From contig JAFZAZ010000003.1 in assembly GCA_017561985.1 (NCBI GenBank), positions 20,384 to 84,383 of the forward strand: DNA of 64,000 nt, written 5' to 3'. Source of the DNA: Lachnospiraceae bacterium. Lineage in GTDB: Bacteria; Bacillota_A; Clostridia; Lachnospirales; Lachnospiraceae. A model generated the notes under the pieces. That model was given only the letters and a program-made list of their open reading frames with translations. It was not told where the DNA came from and made no database searches. The translations under genes and the position numbers were made by a program. Positions 1 through 8,710 of the stretch are shown one piece after another. The first letter of the stretch is position 1, and each line of letters begins with the position of its first letter.

Positions 1-2846
1 TACAACACGGTTGCATTTTCCGATTGCTCGTTATAGAAAGTGATGGTGAACGTCTGCGTAGTCTCCAAATACTCTGCTGTATAAGTAACATCTCCGTTCT
101 CAGCAGTGTGTTTATTCCATTTATCAAAGGTGAATACCTTACCTTCTACATGGACGTGAGACGGCGTATCATAAGGGTACGTTATTTCATCATTGGTCGC
201 TTGAGCGAATGTAGCTTCGCTTGTGCTGTACAGCGTTTGCCCGTTATGATTGACGAACGTAACTGTATAGAGTCTATCCTGCGTAGTATACTTTGCCTTG
301 TAAACTGCAGTGTTCAGTACGGCCGTAATATCCGACTCCCATCCGTCAAACGTATAGATTGTATCATCGGTGCGTATAACCGGAACGTCAGGCACATCAA
401 TTTCATCGGCTGCCGTTCCGTACGGGTAACTCTTCTCCGCAAGCGTCTTATTGTCTTTATCAACAAACGTTACTGTGTACCATTTCTTAGTTTCGGTGTA
501 ATCCGCACGGTATGTTACATCGCCGGTTACGTCCTTTATACCCTCTTCTCCTGTTTCTTTGTTCACCCAACATCTGAACTCGAACGTGAATTCAGGAGTC
601 TCCGTCTTCGTCGGATTGGAAGGCACTTCAATATCCCCGGCAGGCGTTCCGTAATCGTACACTTCTCCTTCTTTGAGGACCGACTCATCATTATCATCAT
701 CAATAAACGTTACCGTGTACTGATTGGTAATATTGTCAAAGTCTGCCTTGTACGTTGCATTGCCGGTCACTTTCGAAACGCCCTCATCCGTATCTACGTT
801 CTTCCAGCCGATGAAATTATATGTAAACTGGGCGGTTGCTTCTTTCGTGGGTTCCTGAGGCAGAACAATATTGTTCGCAGGTGTTCCCTCGTTGTAGTAT
901 TCCGAGCTGACTACTTCGTCCGTATCTTCGCCCTCTACAACGAAAGTAATCAAGTATCTGTCGATCCGTGTAAAGCCTTCATATTCCGCACCGTCAAGGC
1001 TGGCAGTATCGGAAATCGACGCCGTGAATTCGTCGTACGGAGAATCTGTATCATCATGAGGTACCTCACTGATGCTTTCAGTAACATCAATAAATTGAAC
1101 GTGCGAAGAAACCCTCTGGCATACGTACTTCGCTTCAACTTTCGAAATACCGCCTTCACCGTCTTTTGTCCAGACGAATTCCGTAAATTTCCACTGATGT
1201 CCTCCCTTGATGATCCAGCTGTTCTCATCGATTGTGCCTGTTGCATTGGAATTGCCGAAGAATTTTCCGCAGCGCTCGCACTCCCAATATTCTGAATTAC
1301 CATCGTCAAAGCAGGTCTCTTCATTGGCCTCATGGTGCTTCAGCGGAAAACTATGTCCGTCTGCCACTACGCCCGCCTCAACATACTTCGGGATTGTCGC
1401 CTCGGTCTCCTCGAAGAAATATACGTTTGCGGGAGCACTCTCCGAATTGGACACCTTGCTCAAAAGCTCCCAAGGGCTCGGGTTGCCTGCATTGTAACCC
1501 ACATAGTAGCTGCTGCTGCCCACAAACTTCAACGTGTTTGCCTCAGCTATCCAGTCGCGATACTGCGGCTCTCCTGTCTTGGAGAGATAGATGTAATTGG
1601 CACCGCTGCCGCCCATGTGGAACAGATAATAACCGTTGTTAACGAGGTAATTATAGTCGCCATCGGCAGTAAACGTCCACACCGCTTCCGAAGCAGGATT
1701 GGCAATATATGTCTTCTCCGATTCATTACCGGCAATCGTCACATTTTCCTTTCGGATATCAATGGGTACGCTCTTCACCGCAATATTGTTGTTCGAAACA
1801 ATCGCGGGATATCCGTTGGCAAGCATATGTGCAACTTCCGCATCATTACTGTCGACGACAAGGTATTTGCCGCCGGGAGTGGGAGCATCAACCAGCACGT
1901 AGATCGTAGCCGTCTCCGTCTCAGCGGAGCTGGGCACGTTCGCCGTTACCGTTTTGGTATCAAAAAACGCCTCGCTCGGGCTTCTTTGGGCGCTGATTAT
2001 TGCAGTATATTTCCACTGCGGCGCCGTTATACAATTGCCATCGAGTAATGTGCGTTCGATATCCGCATCCAGAACGACCGTATCACCGCATTTGCCGCAC
2101 TCGTAGGTTACTTTCACCGATGCAAATGTATCGGAGAACGTCCAGTCAGCACTCTTGTACTCATACTCATGCTCACAGGTCGTGACAACTTTCTTCACGT
2201 AAATATATACCGTATTATTAGCTGCAGTCGCCGGATTATCCGTACCCGAAAAATTACTATTGCCATAGCGAAGATATCGGGTAGTGTCATGTGCATACAT
2301 GTTTGTACTGTGATACGTAAGCCGGAGAACCGGTTTCCGACTGCCGTTTACTAATATGTTCGTATACACCCAGTTAAAAAGACTATAGGGGCTTCCGGAT
2401 CCATCGTGAGGTCCGAGGGTGATGTTGATACCTTGTCCCTCAACCTGAAGATAATATCCTTCGCTCTGCAGTCTCATGAGGTTGCCCGTCGACTGGTCTG
2501 TTTCCGCCGTCCAGACCATATTCGCTTCCACATTGTCCCCATCAATGTAAGGCTGACTGACCTCGAATTCCGCATCTTCAGCAGAGTGAATCGTTACTGC
2601 CGTTCTCGTAGCTTGGGTTTCTCTGTGTGACAGTGCATAAGATTGTCTCGCAGTATTGTGTCCGACAATCAGATACTCTCCTCCGCTTGTCAGCTCGTTT
2701 GTGAGTTCATAGATAGTCTTGGTTCCCGCTGTTGCCGCTTTCGCTGTCTTTACCGGGCGAACATACTCCGGCAGAGCCAGAACGACCATGGCAAAAGCAA
2801 GAAGAATACTTAAAACTGCTCTCAATCCTCTCTTCATTTTCCTCAT
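1..2846 (-). CDS. Secreted surface protein with InlB-type B repeats (3' end outside window)
   Basis: About 948 codons are in the window and the frame stays open to base 1, so the C-terminus and any wall anchor are missing. The ATG at 2846 follows GAGGT at a good distance. Residues 1-35 form a signal peptide ending near AKAA. Two related modules of about 170 residues follow (roughly 38-215 and 310-480); each opens with a GG(E/K)YL(I/V)V motif. Each module is followed by a short stretch with a CxxC knuckle (CGKCG near 245, CERCG near 525). From about residue 629 there are at least five tandem units of 70-80 residues starting (Y/F)TVTF and containing an F.GW or F.KW motif, as in the Listeria/Bacteroides B-repeat family. 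It is inferred to be an extracellular adhesin-like protein; the two N-terminal modules are not ones I can name. Confidence 0.85.
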   Translation of the reverse strand, partial: MRKMKRGLRAVLSILLAFAMVVLALPEYVRPVKTAKAATAGTKTIYELTNELTSGGEYLIVGHNTARQSYALSHRETQATRTAVTIHSAEDAEFEVSQPYIDGDNVEANMVWTAETDQSTGNLMRLQSEGYYLQVEGQGINITLGPHDGSGSPYSLFNWVYTNILVNGSRKPVLRLTYHSTNMYAHDTTRYLRYGNSNFSGTDNPATAANNTVYIYVKKVVTTCEHEYEYKSADWTFSDTFASVKVTYECGKCGDTVVLDADIERTLLDGNCITAPQWKYTAIISAQRSPSEAFFDTKTVTANVPSSAETETATIYVLVDAPTPGGKYLVVDSNDAEVAHMLANGYPAIVSNNNIAVKSVPIDIRKENVTIAGNESEKTYIANPASEAVWTFTADGDYNYLVNNGYYLFHMGGSGANYIYLSKTGEPQYRDWIAEANTLKFVGSSSYYVGYNAGNPSPWELLSKVSNSESAPANVYFFEETEATIPKYVEAGVVADGHSFPLKHHEANEETCFDDGNSEYWECERCGKFFGNSNATGTIDENSWIIKGGHQWKFTEFVWTKDGEGGISKVEAKYVCQRVSSHVQFIDVTESISEVPHDDTDSPYDEFTASISDTASLDGAEYEGFTRIDRYLITFVVEGEDTDEVVSSEYYNEGTPANNIVLPQEPTKEATAQFTYNFIGWKNVDTDEGVSKVTGNATYKADFDNITNQYTVTFIDDDNDESVLKEGEVYDYGTPAGDIEVPSNPTKTETPEFTFEFRCWVNKETGEEGIKDVTGDVTYRADYTETKKWYTVTFVDKDNKTLAEKSYPYGTAADEIDVPDVPVIRTDDTIYTFDGWESDITAVLNTAVYKAKYTTQDRLYTVTFVNHNGQTLYSTSEATFAQATNDEITYPYDTPSHVHVEGKVFTFDKWNKHTAENGDVTYTAEYLETTQTFTITFYNEQSENATVL

Positions 2847-3065
2847 GGGGTTACCTCATTTCGGGTTATTTGTGGTCGGCACGCGCAGTGACACCACATA
2901 TATGGTTTATTTTATCATATTCTACGCCAATAGAAAACATTTTTTTTGAAAAAAATGTGATTTTTTTCTATTTCGTTGATTTTTTTTGCTTTTTTCTATC
3001 CGTACTCGTCATTTTTTCTTCTGCCCCCGCGGCAATCTCATGCTCCGATGCACCTTCAGACACGC

Positions 3066-3093
3066 AAAAGCGGCAGGGTCTTCACCCTGCCGC
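3066..3093 (-). terminator. Intrinsic terminator after the DUF308 gene
   Basis: A perfect 10-bp stem (GCGGCAGGGT with ACCCTGCCGC, 4-nt loop) is followed by four T on the minus strand. It lies just downstream of the DUF308 stop codon. Confidence 0.85.
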
Positions 3094-3126
3094 GTCATTG
3101 CATTGAAGTTAGTTCACTTGTCTGTA

Positions 3127-3753
3127 TTATTCTTCATTTTCCGGATAAACCTGCTCGGGCTGCGGCTTCACATCCTCAGCATTGACATCACTCATGTTCA
3201 CTTCGCCCTGACGCTTGTTGATCAGCTTGCGAATGCGGGAAAGCACGAGTGCGGAAACGAGGTCGGTAAATCCGCTGTAGATCAGGCCGACTCCGATCCA
3301 GGTGGTGACGTTGTTCTCAATCCAACCCATCATGAGTATAAAGCCCACCACTACGCCGATCAGGGCAATGATGGAATGCACCGGCCAGGAACTGTGCTTC
3401 AGACGCTTCATATCCCAGCTGTTCTGGAATTTCACCGCGCCGCTGAAGAGGATCAGGAACGAGAGCACCGTCGGAAGATACCTGGTCACGGAATCGTGGC
3501 GAACAAGCATCAGCACACCGACCAGCACCGCCGTCATCGCTACGGCAAGCACGTACCGCATTTCGTCGGCGAGCGCATCCTTGCGAAGGTAATCGATCAC
3601 AAAGCAAAGTCCTGCCGCAATCGCCGCGCCCGCAAGAACATAGCAGATGACATCCTGCGTCTTGTCCGGATTGAGCAGCATCAGCACTCCGAGTCCTGCA
3701 AGAATGGCAGAGACGAAAATGATGTCGAGTTTCAGCTTTTTAATTGTTTTCAT
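3127..3753 (-). CDS. DUF308 (HdeD-like) membrane protein
   Basis: A 208-residue protein with about six hydrophobic segments between residues 8 and 175, in paired helices separated by short loops, then a charged hydrophilic tail of about 30 residues. This layout and the GLGVLMLLNP-like helix starts match the DUF308 family, whose best known member is E. coli HdeD, linked to acid stress. The ATG at 3753 has GGGAGGG seven bases upstream. It is transcribed alone, ending at the hairpin just downstream. The molecular function is unknown; only membrane localisation is well supported. Confidence 0.75.
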   Translation of the reverse strand: MKTIKKLKLDIIFVSAILAGLGVLMLLNPDKTQDVICYVLAGAAIAAGLCFVIDYLRKDALADEMRYVLAVAMTAVLVGVLMLVRHDSVTRYLPTVLSFLILFSGAVKFQNSWDMKRLKHSSWPVHSIIALIGVVVGFILMMGWIENNVTTWIGVGLIYSGFTDLVSALVLSRIRKLINKRQGEVNMSDVNAEDVKPQPEQVYPENEE

Positions 3754-3802
3754 GTAAACCCTCCCCTACCGTAATTATCGTTGCTTAAGGCGCATGCGCC
3801 GA

Positions 3803-4879
3803 TCAGCCGCTGTTACACTGGTTCTTGCCGTTGTGCTTTGCGTTGTAAAGCATCTTGTCGGCAACACGGAAGAACTCTTCTGCGGACATCGTGTACGAGC
3901 TCAGCTGGAAAATACCGCAGCTGAACGTGATGCGGCCGTCAAGCCATGCGTACTGCGTCTCGCGGAATTCCTCGAGCGCATGATTCATCATGGCCGCTGC
4001 GTCGCGCACTTTTACGTTCGGGAAAATGACTGCGAACTCCTCGCCGCCATAACGGCAGACATAGTTCTCTTCGCCGCAGTGTTTCTGCAGAACGCGCGAC
4101 AGACACAGGATGACCTCGTCACCGTTGTTATGTCCGTACGTATCGTTGACTTTCTTGAAATCGTCGATGTCAACGACCGCAAGCGTAAGGGGCTTCTCTC
4201 CCCTGTTCTTCACAAACGAATCCAGATATTCGTAAAATGCCGTGTGGTTGTAAAGTCCTGTCATCGGCTCCCGGAGCAGACGATTCTCCAGCTTGCGGTT
4301 GTCGAGCTTGTGGCTGCGGATCACACCGTCGTTGTCAAGCACGTACTCAAGCAGGATTTCGTTGCAGAGGCAGCACAGGATGAGCAAAACCTCACCGGTG
4401 CATACATCAAACACGAGATTGTCGCTGCACGTAGGCAGAAGCGGCGCCGTTCCGACGTACTGCGCTACTGTCACGAGGCAGAGGATCTCGGTCGTGCGGC
4501 ACATCCATTTGCGGCCGTACACCGTTGAAAGGGAAATCGGGATTGCGAACGAACCGTAGAGCACTGTCTGCTCCGCACCGATATAGCATCCTACCGTGCA
4601 GAGCACCCAGAGGTACAGGATCGTCGCAAGGTCCTTCCACTGCGGCTCGACATTTGGCGAATCCAGAAGCCGCCATACAACGATGTATGACACCGCGTAG
4701 ATCAGCGCAGGGATGAAGATGTACGTCTTCATGTAATACCCGCGCGTGATTCCCGCATACCTCATGTCCACCCTGATGAACATGTGGTATTGCAGCACCA
4801 GAAGCACAAATATTGCCGCCGTCACCATCAGCATCACGATCAGGAAGTGTCTATGCAGTTTTACATACCTGTCTTCCAC
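3803..4879 (-). CDS. Membrane-bound diguanylate cyclase (GGDEF)
   Basis: A 358-residue protein that should make cyclic di-GMP from two GTP. Residues 1-185 contain five or six hydrophobic segments and no recognisable periplasmic sensor. The C-terminal GGDEF domain (about 195-358) keeps the metal-binding Asp in VVDIDDFK, the N.YGH motif and an active-site signature RYGGEEF. The RxxD inhibitory site normally located just before the signature is not present. GTG at 4879 is the start, with AAGGAG upstream. The gene follows mgtE by 19 bases, so the two are almost certainly cotranscribed. Catalytic activity is likely; the signal sensed is unknown. Confidence 0.88.
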   Translation of the reverse strand: MEDRYVKLHRHFLIVMLMVTAAIFVLLVLQYHMFIRVDMRYAGITRGYYMKTYIFIPALIYAVSYIVVWRLLDSPNVEPQWKDLATILYLWVLCTVGCYIGAEQTVLYGSFAIPISLSTVYGRKWMCRTTEILCLVTVAQYVGTAPLLPTCSDNLVFDVCTGEVLLILCCLCNEILLEYVLDNDGVIRSHKLDNRKLENRLLREPMTGLYNHTAFYEYLDSFVKNRGEKPLTLAVVDIDDFKKVNDTYGHNNGDEVILCLSRVLQKHCGEENYVCRYGGEEFAVIFPNVKVRDAAAMMNHALEEFRETQYAWLDGRITFSCGIFQLSSYTMSAEEFFRVADKMLYNAKHNGKNQCNSG

Positions 4880-4898
4880 AACCTTCTCCTTGTTTCGG

Positions 4899-6362
4899 CT
4901 ACAAATGTAAGATCATCGTAGCCAGACCGAAAAATACAAGCAGCGAGACCGCATCCACGATCGTCGTGATAAACGGACTTGCCATAACCGCCGGGTCGAA
5001 GCCGAGCTTGCTGACCAGAAGCGGCAAAGTACACCCCAGAAATTTTGCGGCGATAACTGTCATCATCAGCGTCAGGCATACCACAACGGCAACCGGGATC
5101 GTGATGGCGCGGTTCAATAATAATTTGTCGACAAGGAATATCTTCCCGAACGACACGACCGCAAGGCTTCCGCCGCAAAGGACAGCCACGCGGACTTCTT
5201 TCCAGACAATCTTCATAACGTCGGCGATCTCAACCTCTCCGAGGGAAAGCGCTCGGATGACGGTAACGCTCGCCTGACTTCCGGAGTTACCTCCGGTATC
5301 CATGAGCATCGGGATGAAGAGCGTGAGCACCGGCAGCGTCGCCAGCGACTCCTCAAACGATCCGATGATCATTCCGGTAAATGTTGCGGAAACCATGAGT
5401 AGAAGCAGCCACACGATGCGCGAGCGGTACAGCTCGAACGGGCTCGTACGAAGATACGGCTTCTCCGTCGGGAGCATAGCGTTCATCTTCGCGAAGTCCT
5501 CTTCCGTCTCATCCTGCATGACATCGATAGCGTCGTCGACGGTTACGATACCGACGAGTCGGTTCTCTGCGTCAACAACGGGAAGTGCGAGGGCGTCGTA
5601 TTTACCGATGGTCGCCGCCACTTCCTCCTTGTCCTCCAGCGTGTTCACGCTGATGACGTGCTCTTCCATGATGTCGCCGATCTTCGTCGTACGATCCGCG
5701 CACAACATGTCCTTGACGGTGACCACACCGACAAGATGGCTGTTTTTGTCCGTCACATAGCAGGTGTAAATGGTTTCCTTGTCAATTGCTACCTTGCGGA
5801 TCAGCGAAAACGCCTCATCGACCGTCATGTCCGGCTTCAGCCGCACAAACTCGGTGGTCATGATGCTTCCCGCGGAATCCTCGGGGTATTTCAGAAGCTC
5901 GTTGACCGTCTTGCGCGCCTCCGGCGTCACGTTCTGCAGAATACGCTTCACGACGTTGGCCGGCATCTCCTCTACGAGGTCGGCCGTATCGTCCATGAAC
6001 AACTCCTCCAGGACGTCACGCAGCTCGAGGTCACTGAACGACTCGATCAGAATCTGCTGAAGATCGCTGTCAAGCTCAACGAACACCTCTGCCGCAAGCT
6101 CCTTCGGCAGGATACGGAACACAACCGCATACTGCTGCTTCGGAAGCTCATCGAAAAGTTCCGCGATATCCGCAGGCTCCGCCTCGCGAAGCATCTGCCG
6201 AAGTGTCGCGTACCGCTTTTCCTCAACCAATGCAAGAGCCTCATCGATGTCGAGTCCACGCTCCTGCTCTTCCGTATCGACGCCCTCCCCGGTCGAAACT
6301 GCTGCTTCACGCTCGTCAAGCAGCTCTTCCGACACCGGCGTCATTGTTTCCTTCGTCTCCAT
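4899..6362 (-). CDS. mgtE: MgtE magnesium transporter
   Basis: A 487-residue Mg2+ channel/transporter of the usual family length. The order is an N-terminal MgtE_N helical domain (about 35-140), two CBS domains (about 145-270) that sense cytoplasmic Mg2+, and a membrane region of about five helices (285-487) with the pore-lining segment containing PMLMDTGGNSGSQAS. The ATG at 6362 has GGAGG six bases upstream. It is the first gene of an operon with the diguanylate cyclase, behind a leader of about 375 nt that probably carries the regulation. Confidence 0.95.
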   Translation of the reverse strand: METKETMTPVSEELLDEREAAVSTGEGVDTEEQERGLDIDEALALVEEKRYATLRQMLREAEPADIAELFDELPKQQYAVVFRILPKELAAEVFVELDSDLQQILIESFSDLELRDVLEELFMDDTADLVEEMPANVVKRILQNVTPEARKTVNELLKYPEDSAGSIMTTEFVRLKPDMTVDEAFSLIRKVAIDKETIYTCYVTDKNSHLVGVVTVKDMLCADRTTKIGDIMEEHVISVNTLEDKEEVAATIGKYDALALPVVDAENRLVGIVTVDDAIDVMQDETEEDFAKMNAMLPTEKPYLRTSPFELYRSRIVWLLLLMVSATFTGMIIGSFEESLATLPVLTLFIPMLMDTGGNSGSQASVTVIRALSLGEVEIADVMKIVWKEVRVAVLCGGSLAVVSFGKIFLVDKLLLNRAITIPVAVVVCLTLMMTVIAAKFLGCTLPLLVSKLGFDPAVMASPFITTIVDAVSLLVFFGLATMILHL

Positions 6363-6748
6363 GAATATCCTCCGCTTCCTGTCATATTGCCCATCGGGGC
6401 GTATGCGGAACGCGGAACCTACTCCGGATACCGGGCTGTTTCAGGCCGTCCTCACGACCCGGATCTCTCCTTGAATCGTCAGAGCGCAAAGCCGTCCGAC
6501 ACATCACGGAAAGATTCGGTTCCTGCGGACCGAACTTGTCTGATTATGCAGCACGAGTGGTACCCTGAAGGGTTCGCGCCGCTACTGCCGTCACCGTCCA
6601 CAACAACCTCCTTTCTGCGTGTCTTTCGACCGCCTTACTCTCACTGACCAAGGGGCATATTTTGCCCTTTTTGACACCGCAAAATCGGGATGCTTACGTC
6701 ATGCCTCCCGAATCTGCCTCACTTTATCACGTTAATACAGTAATTATA
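6363..6748 (-). promoter_or_regulatory. mgtE promoter and long structured 5' leader
   Basis: A perfect -10 TATAAT (6743-6748) has only a weak -35. Transcription from it would give a leader of about 375 nt before mgtE. The leader contains several hairpins: CGGGA/TCCCG near 6685, AAGGGC/GCCCCTT near 6655, a GUC-GAAA-GAC tetraloop near 6622, a composite stem at about 6547-6590 (GCGCGA with UCGUGC enclosing ACCC-UUCA-GGGU), and TTCGGT/ACCGAA near 6525. Such a long leader before a Mg2+ transporter suggests a metal-responsive RNA element. I could not match it by eye to the M-box core. Confidence 0.55.
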
Positions 6749-6795
6749 TCACCCGTGTTCTGAAAATGCCACACGATTTTTTCCATTTCAAAAAA

Positions 6796-8502
6796 TTATT
6801 TTTCAGTCAAAGTCACCGCGAAAATGGTAAATTTCATTGCATTTTCCGCGTCTTTCATCGAAATTTTTATTTCGTGCGGCGCAACCGTATCATCGTTTAC
6901 AAGAAGATACGTGTTGCAATGGTTCCAACCGATCTCGCGCGAGTTGATCTCACGGCAGAATCTGCCGTCCACAGTCACCGTAACCGCGCCGAACGACGCC
7001 TCTCCGGAGTCCTTGTACGTGATGAAAAGGTTCCTGCAAGTCGCCTTGATCACGAATGGCCTGTCGCCCTCCGTGCGCATCCAGTTGTTGGGGAACTGCG
7101 GCGTTCCGAACGCATCGTAATCCATCTCCGCATACTGCAGCGCCGTGTCGACCTCTGTGAAGGACCCTGCGTCGATCTGCACGCGGTCCGCAAATGCCTC
7201 CGCGGTGTCGCGCGTCACGGTGTAGCAATTCTCGTAAGGTCTGCCAAGGCAGCCTTCCGCCGGCCACTCCGGCTCCTCGTCGACGTGCGCGAGCGACTGC
7301 TCGATCAGGTGGTCGATACAGTCCGCCATCACGCGGTGACCGTCGTTTGTCGGATGATAGCAGTCATAGAAATACTGACGCTTCGAGATCACGCGGTTCT
7401 CCGCGTCGGGGAACTGCGGCGAAACCGCATCCTTCACGCTGACCATCGGCACCTGATAGTGCTCGCCGATCGGCGCGAGGCGGTCCTGCAGATTCCAGTC
7501 GTTCATGAACACTGCAAACACAAGTATCACGGCCGGCATGTTCGGGCGGTTGTACGCCTTCGCAAGCAGGCTCTCAAAGCAGACGCCGTTGGTCTCGTCG
7601 CCCGCGTCGTTGACGGAAAATTCAATAAATACGATGTCCGGCTCTACCGTACCGTCGCGAAGCACATCGTGCTCGTAGCGCACCAGACCGAACTCCGAGG
7701 GCGTTCCGCCGACGCCGGCCTTCACGAGGTGCACCTTCTCCGGATCCGTCGCATACGTATCGCGGAAATGTGCAAACGTGCGGTAGCAATAGCTCTCCGT
7801 CTCGATCGGCTTCGCTCCCGCGCCCTGCGTGATGGAGCCGCCGATGAATGCAAGCGTCACGTCCTCCCCGCGCTCCGCCTTCTCGATCGCGCGGCGCAGA
7901 CGGTGCGTGTTGCCCATGGACAGAAGCGAATGTGCGATCATCTCGCGGTACGCGTCCGACTCGTAGTCGATCGGAGGATCGAGCTGCGGCTCCGGCGCCG
8001 TGTAGCCGTCCTGCAGATACAGGATCACGGTGAGCTTGATCTTTACGTTCTGTTCATCGGAAAATAAGAAAAAGGTTCCGAGGATATCGTCATGTTCCTT
8101 CCAGTCGAACTCGGAGAGCGGGAACACTCTCTCCGCTCCGTCACAGCACACTTCCATGGTCATGCGCGTGCCGTCGCTGTACCGGTCCGTCGTCGCATAG
8201 TGCTGCAGCTCGCAGGTCACCTCGCGCTCCGGGTCACCGCCGTCCGCATTTTCCGCAATGATGCCGATGCTGTGCACGATCTCGCGGAAGTCGTTCGTCT
8301 TCTGAAGACGGTTTCCGAGTTCCTCCGGAAGCTCCGGGCAGATTAGTCGCAGGTTCTGCGAAACGCGGTTCTCCAGGAAGATCATCTCCGCGTAGCGGTC
8401 CCCCTGCGGCGCCTTGTGCGACGCGTACAGCAGATCCTCCAGCATAAAATATACCTTGGCCCGTTGTTTGGTCGGGTCCTTCGGTGCGACAGGTCCTCTC
8501 AT
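6796..8502 (-). CDS. SGNH/GDSL-type hydrolase, cytoplasmic, probable carbohydrate esterase
   Basis: A 568-residue protein without signal peptide. Residues 1-180 look like a beta-rich N-terminal region. The SGNH domain (about 185-400) has block I FIGGSITQG with Ser223 as nucleophile, a block with EFSVND, and block V DCYHPTNDGH supplying the Asp/His pair. A C-terminal beta region (about 460-568) is closely related to that of the lipoprotein hydrolase at 10326-11672. I use the ATG at 8502: it has AAGGAG upstream, and the in-frame ATG at 8598 lies inside the promoter. It is probably a deacylase of acetylated oligosaccharides; the substrate is inferred only. Confidence 0.75.
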   Translation of the reverse strand: MRGPVAPKDPTKQRAKVYFMLEDLLYASHKAPQGDRYAEMIFLENRVSQNLRLICPELPEELGNRLQKTNDFREIVHSIGIIAENADGGDPEREVTCELQHYATTDRYSDGTRMTMEVCCDGAERVFPLSEFDWKEHDDILGTFFLFSDEQNVKIKLTVILYLQDGYTAPEPQLDPPIDYESDAYREMIAHSLLSMGNTHRLRRAIEKAERGEDVTLAFIGGSITQGAGAKPIETESYCYRTFAHFRDTYATDPEKVHLVKAGVGGTPSEFGLVRYEHDVLRDGTVEPDIVFIEFSVNDAGDETNGVCFESLLAKAYNRPNMPAVILVFAVFMNDWNLQDRLAPIGEHYQVPMVSVKDAVSPQFPDAENRVISKRQYFYDCYHPTNDGHRVMADCIDHLIEQSLAHVDEEPEWPAEGCLGRPYENCYTVTRDTAEAFADRVQIDAGSFTEVDTALQYAEMDYDAFGTPQFPNNWMRTEGDRPFVIKATCRNLFITYKDSGEASFGAVTVTVDGRFCREINSREIGWNHCNTYLLVNDDTVAPHEIKISMKDAENAMKFTIFAVTLTEK

Positions 8503-8584
8503 GATTTCTTCGGTTCTCCTTGATTGTGTTCTGATGTAACATTTTCCGGATGCATATTCTTTCTGAATAAACGCATCTTTTAGC

Positions 8585-8614
8585 AGTATATCATACATGC
8601 CTCGGATTCGGCAA
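8585..8614 (-). promoter_or_regulatory. Promoter of the SGNH hydrolase gene
   Basis: TTGCCG (8609-8614), an 18-base spacer and TATACT (8585-8590) on the minus strand. It lies back to back with the GH30 promoter, about 20 bases away. Confidence 0.6.
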
Positions 8615-8634
8615 CCTGTTTTCGCGTGTTTGCG

Positions 8635-8663
8635 TTGACTTCAAACTGCGGTCGTTGTACACT
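8635..8663 (+). promoter_or_regulatory. Promoter of the GH30 gene
   Basis: TTGACT (8635-8640), 17-base spacer, TACACT (8658-8663), about 48 bases before the chosen start codon. Confidence 0.75.
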
Positions 8664-8710
8664 ACACATGCCGGTCGCGTATGCCGGCATTTTACGAAAG
8701 GATGATGTTT

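Noticed and set aside
24..1295. A 423-codon plus-strand frame at the left edge
   Set aside because: The minus strand here reads as clear tandem B-repeats; the plus frame is its shadow.
6541..6600. A T-box-like string (GAGTGGTACC) on the plus strand
   Set aside because: No plus-strand gene follows and no specifier or stem I is visible; the segment belongs to the minus-strand mgtE leader.
6363..6748. M-box riboswitch in the mgtE leader
   Set aside because: Apart from a GUCGAAAGAC loop I could not find the conserved GGTGAGGCTCC or CGCTGCTGCCC blocks, so I only call a structured leader.
8503..8598. N-terminal extension of the SGNH hydrolase to the ATG at 8598
   Set aside because: That ATG lies within the promoter spacer, upstream of the likely transcription start; the ATG at 8502 has a ribosome site.
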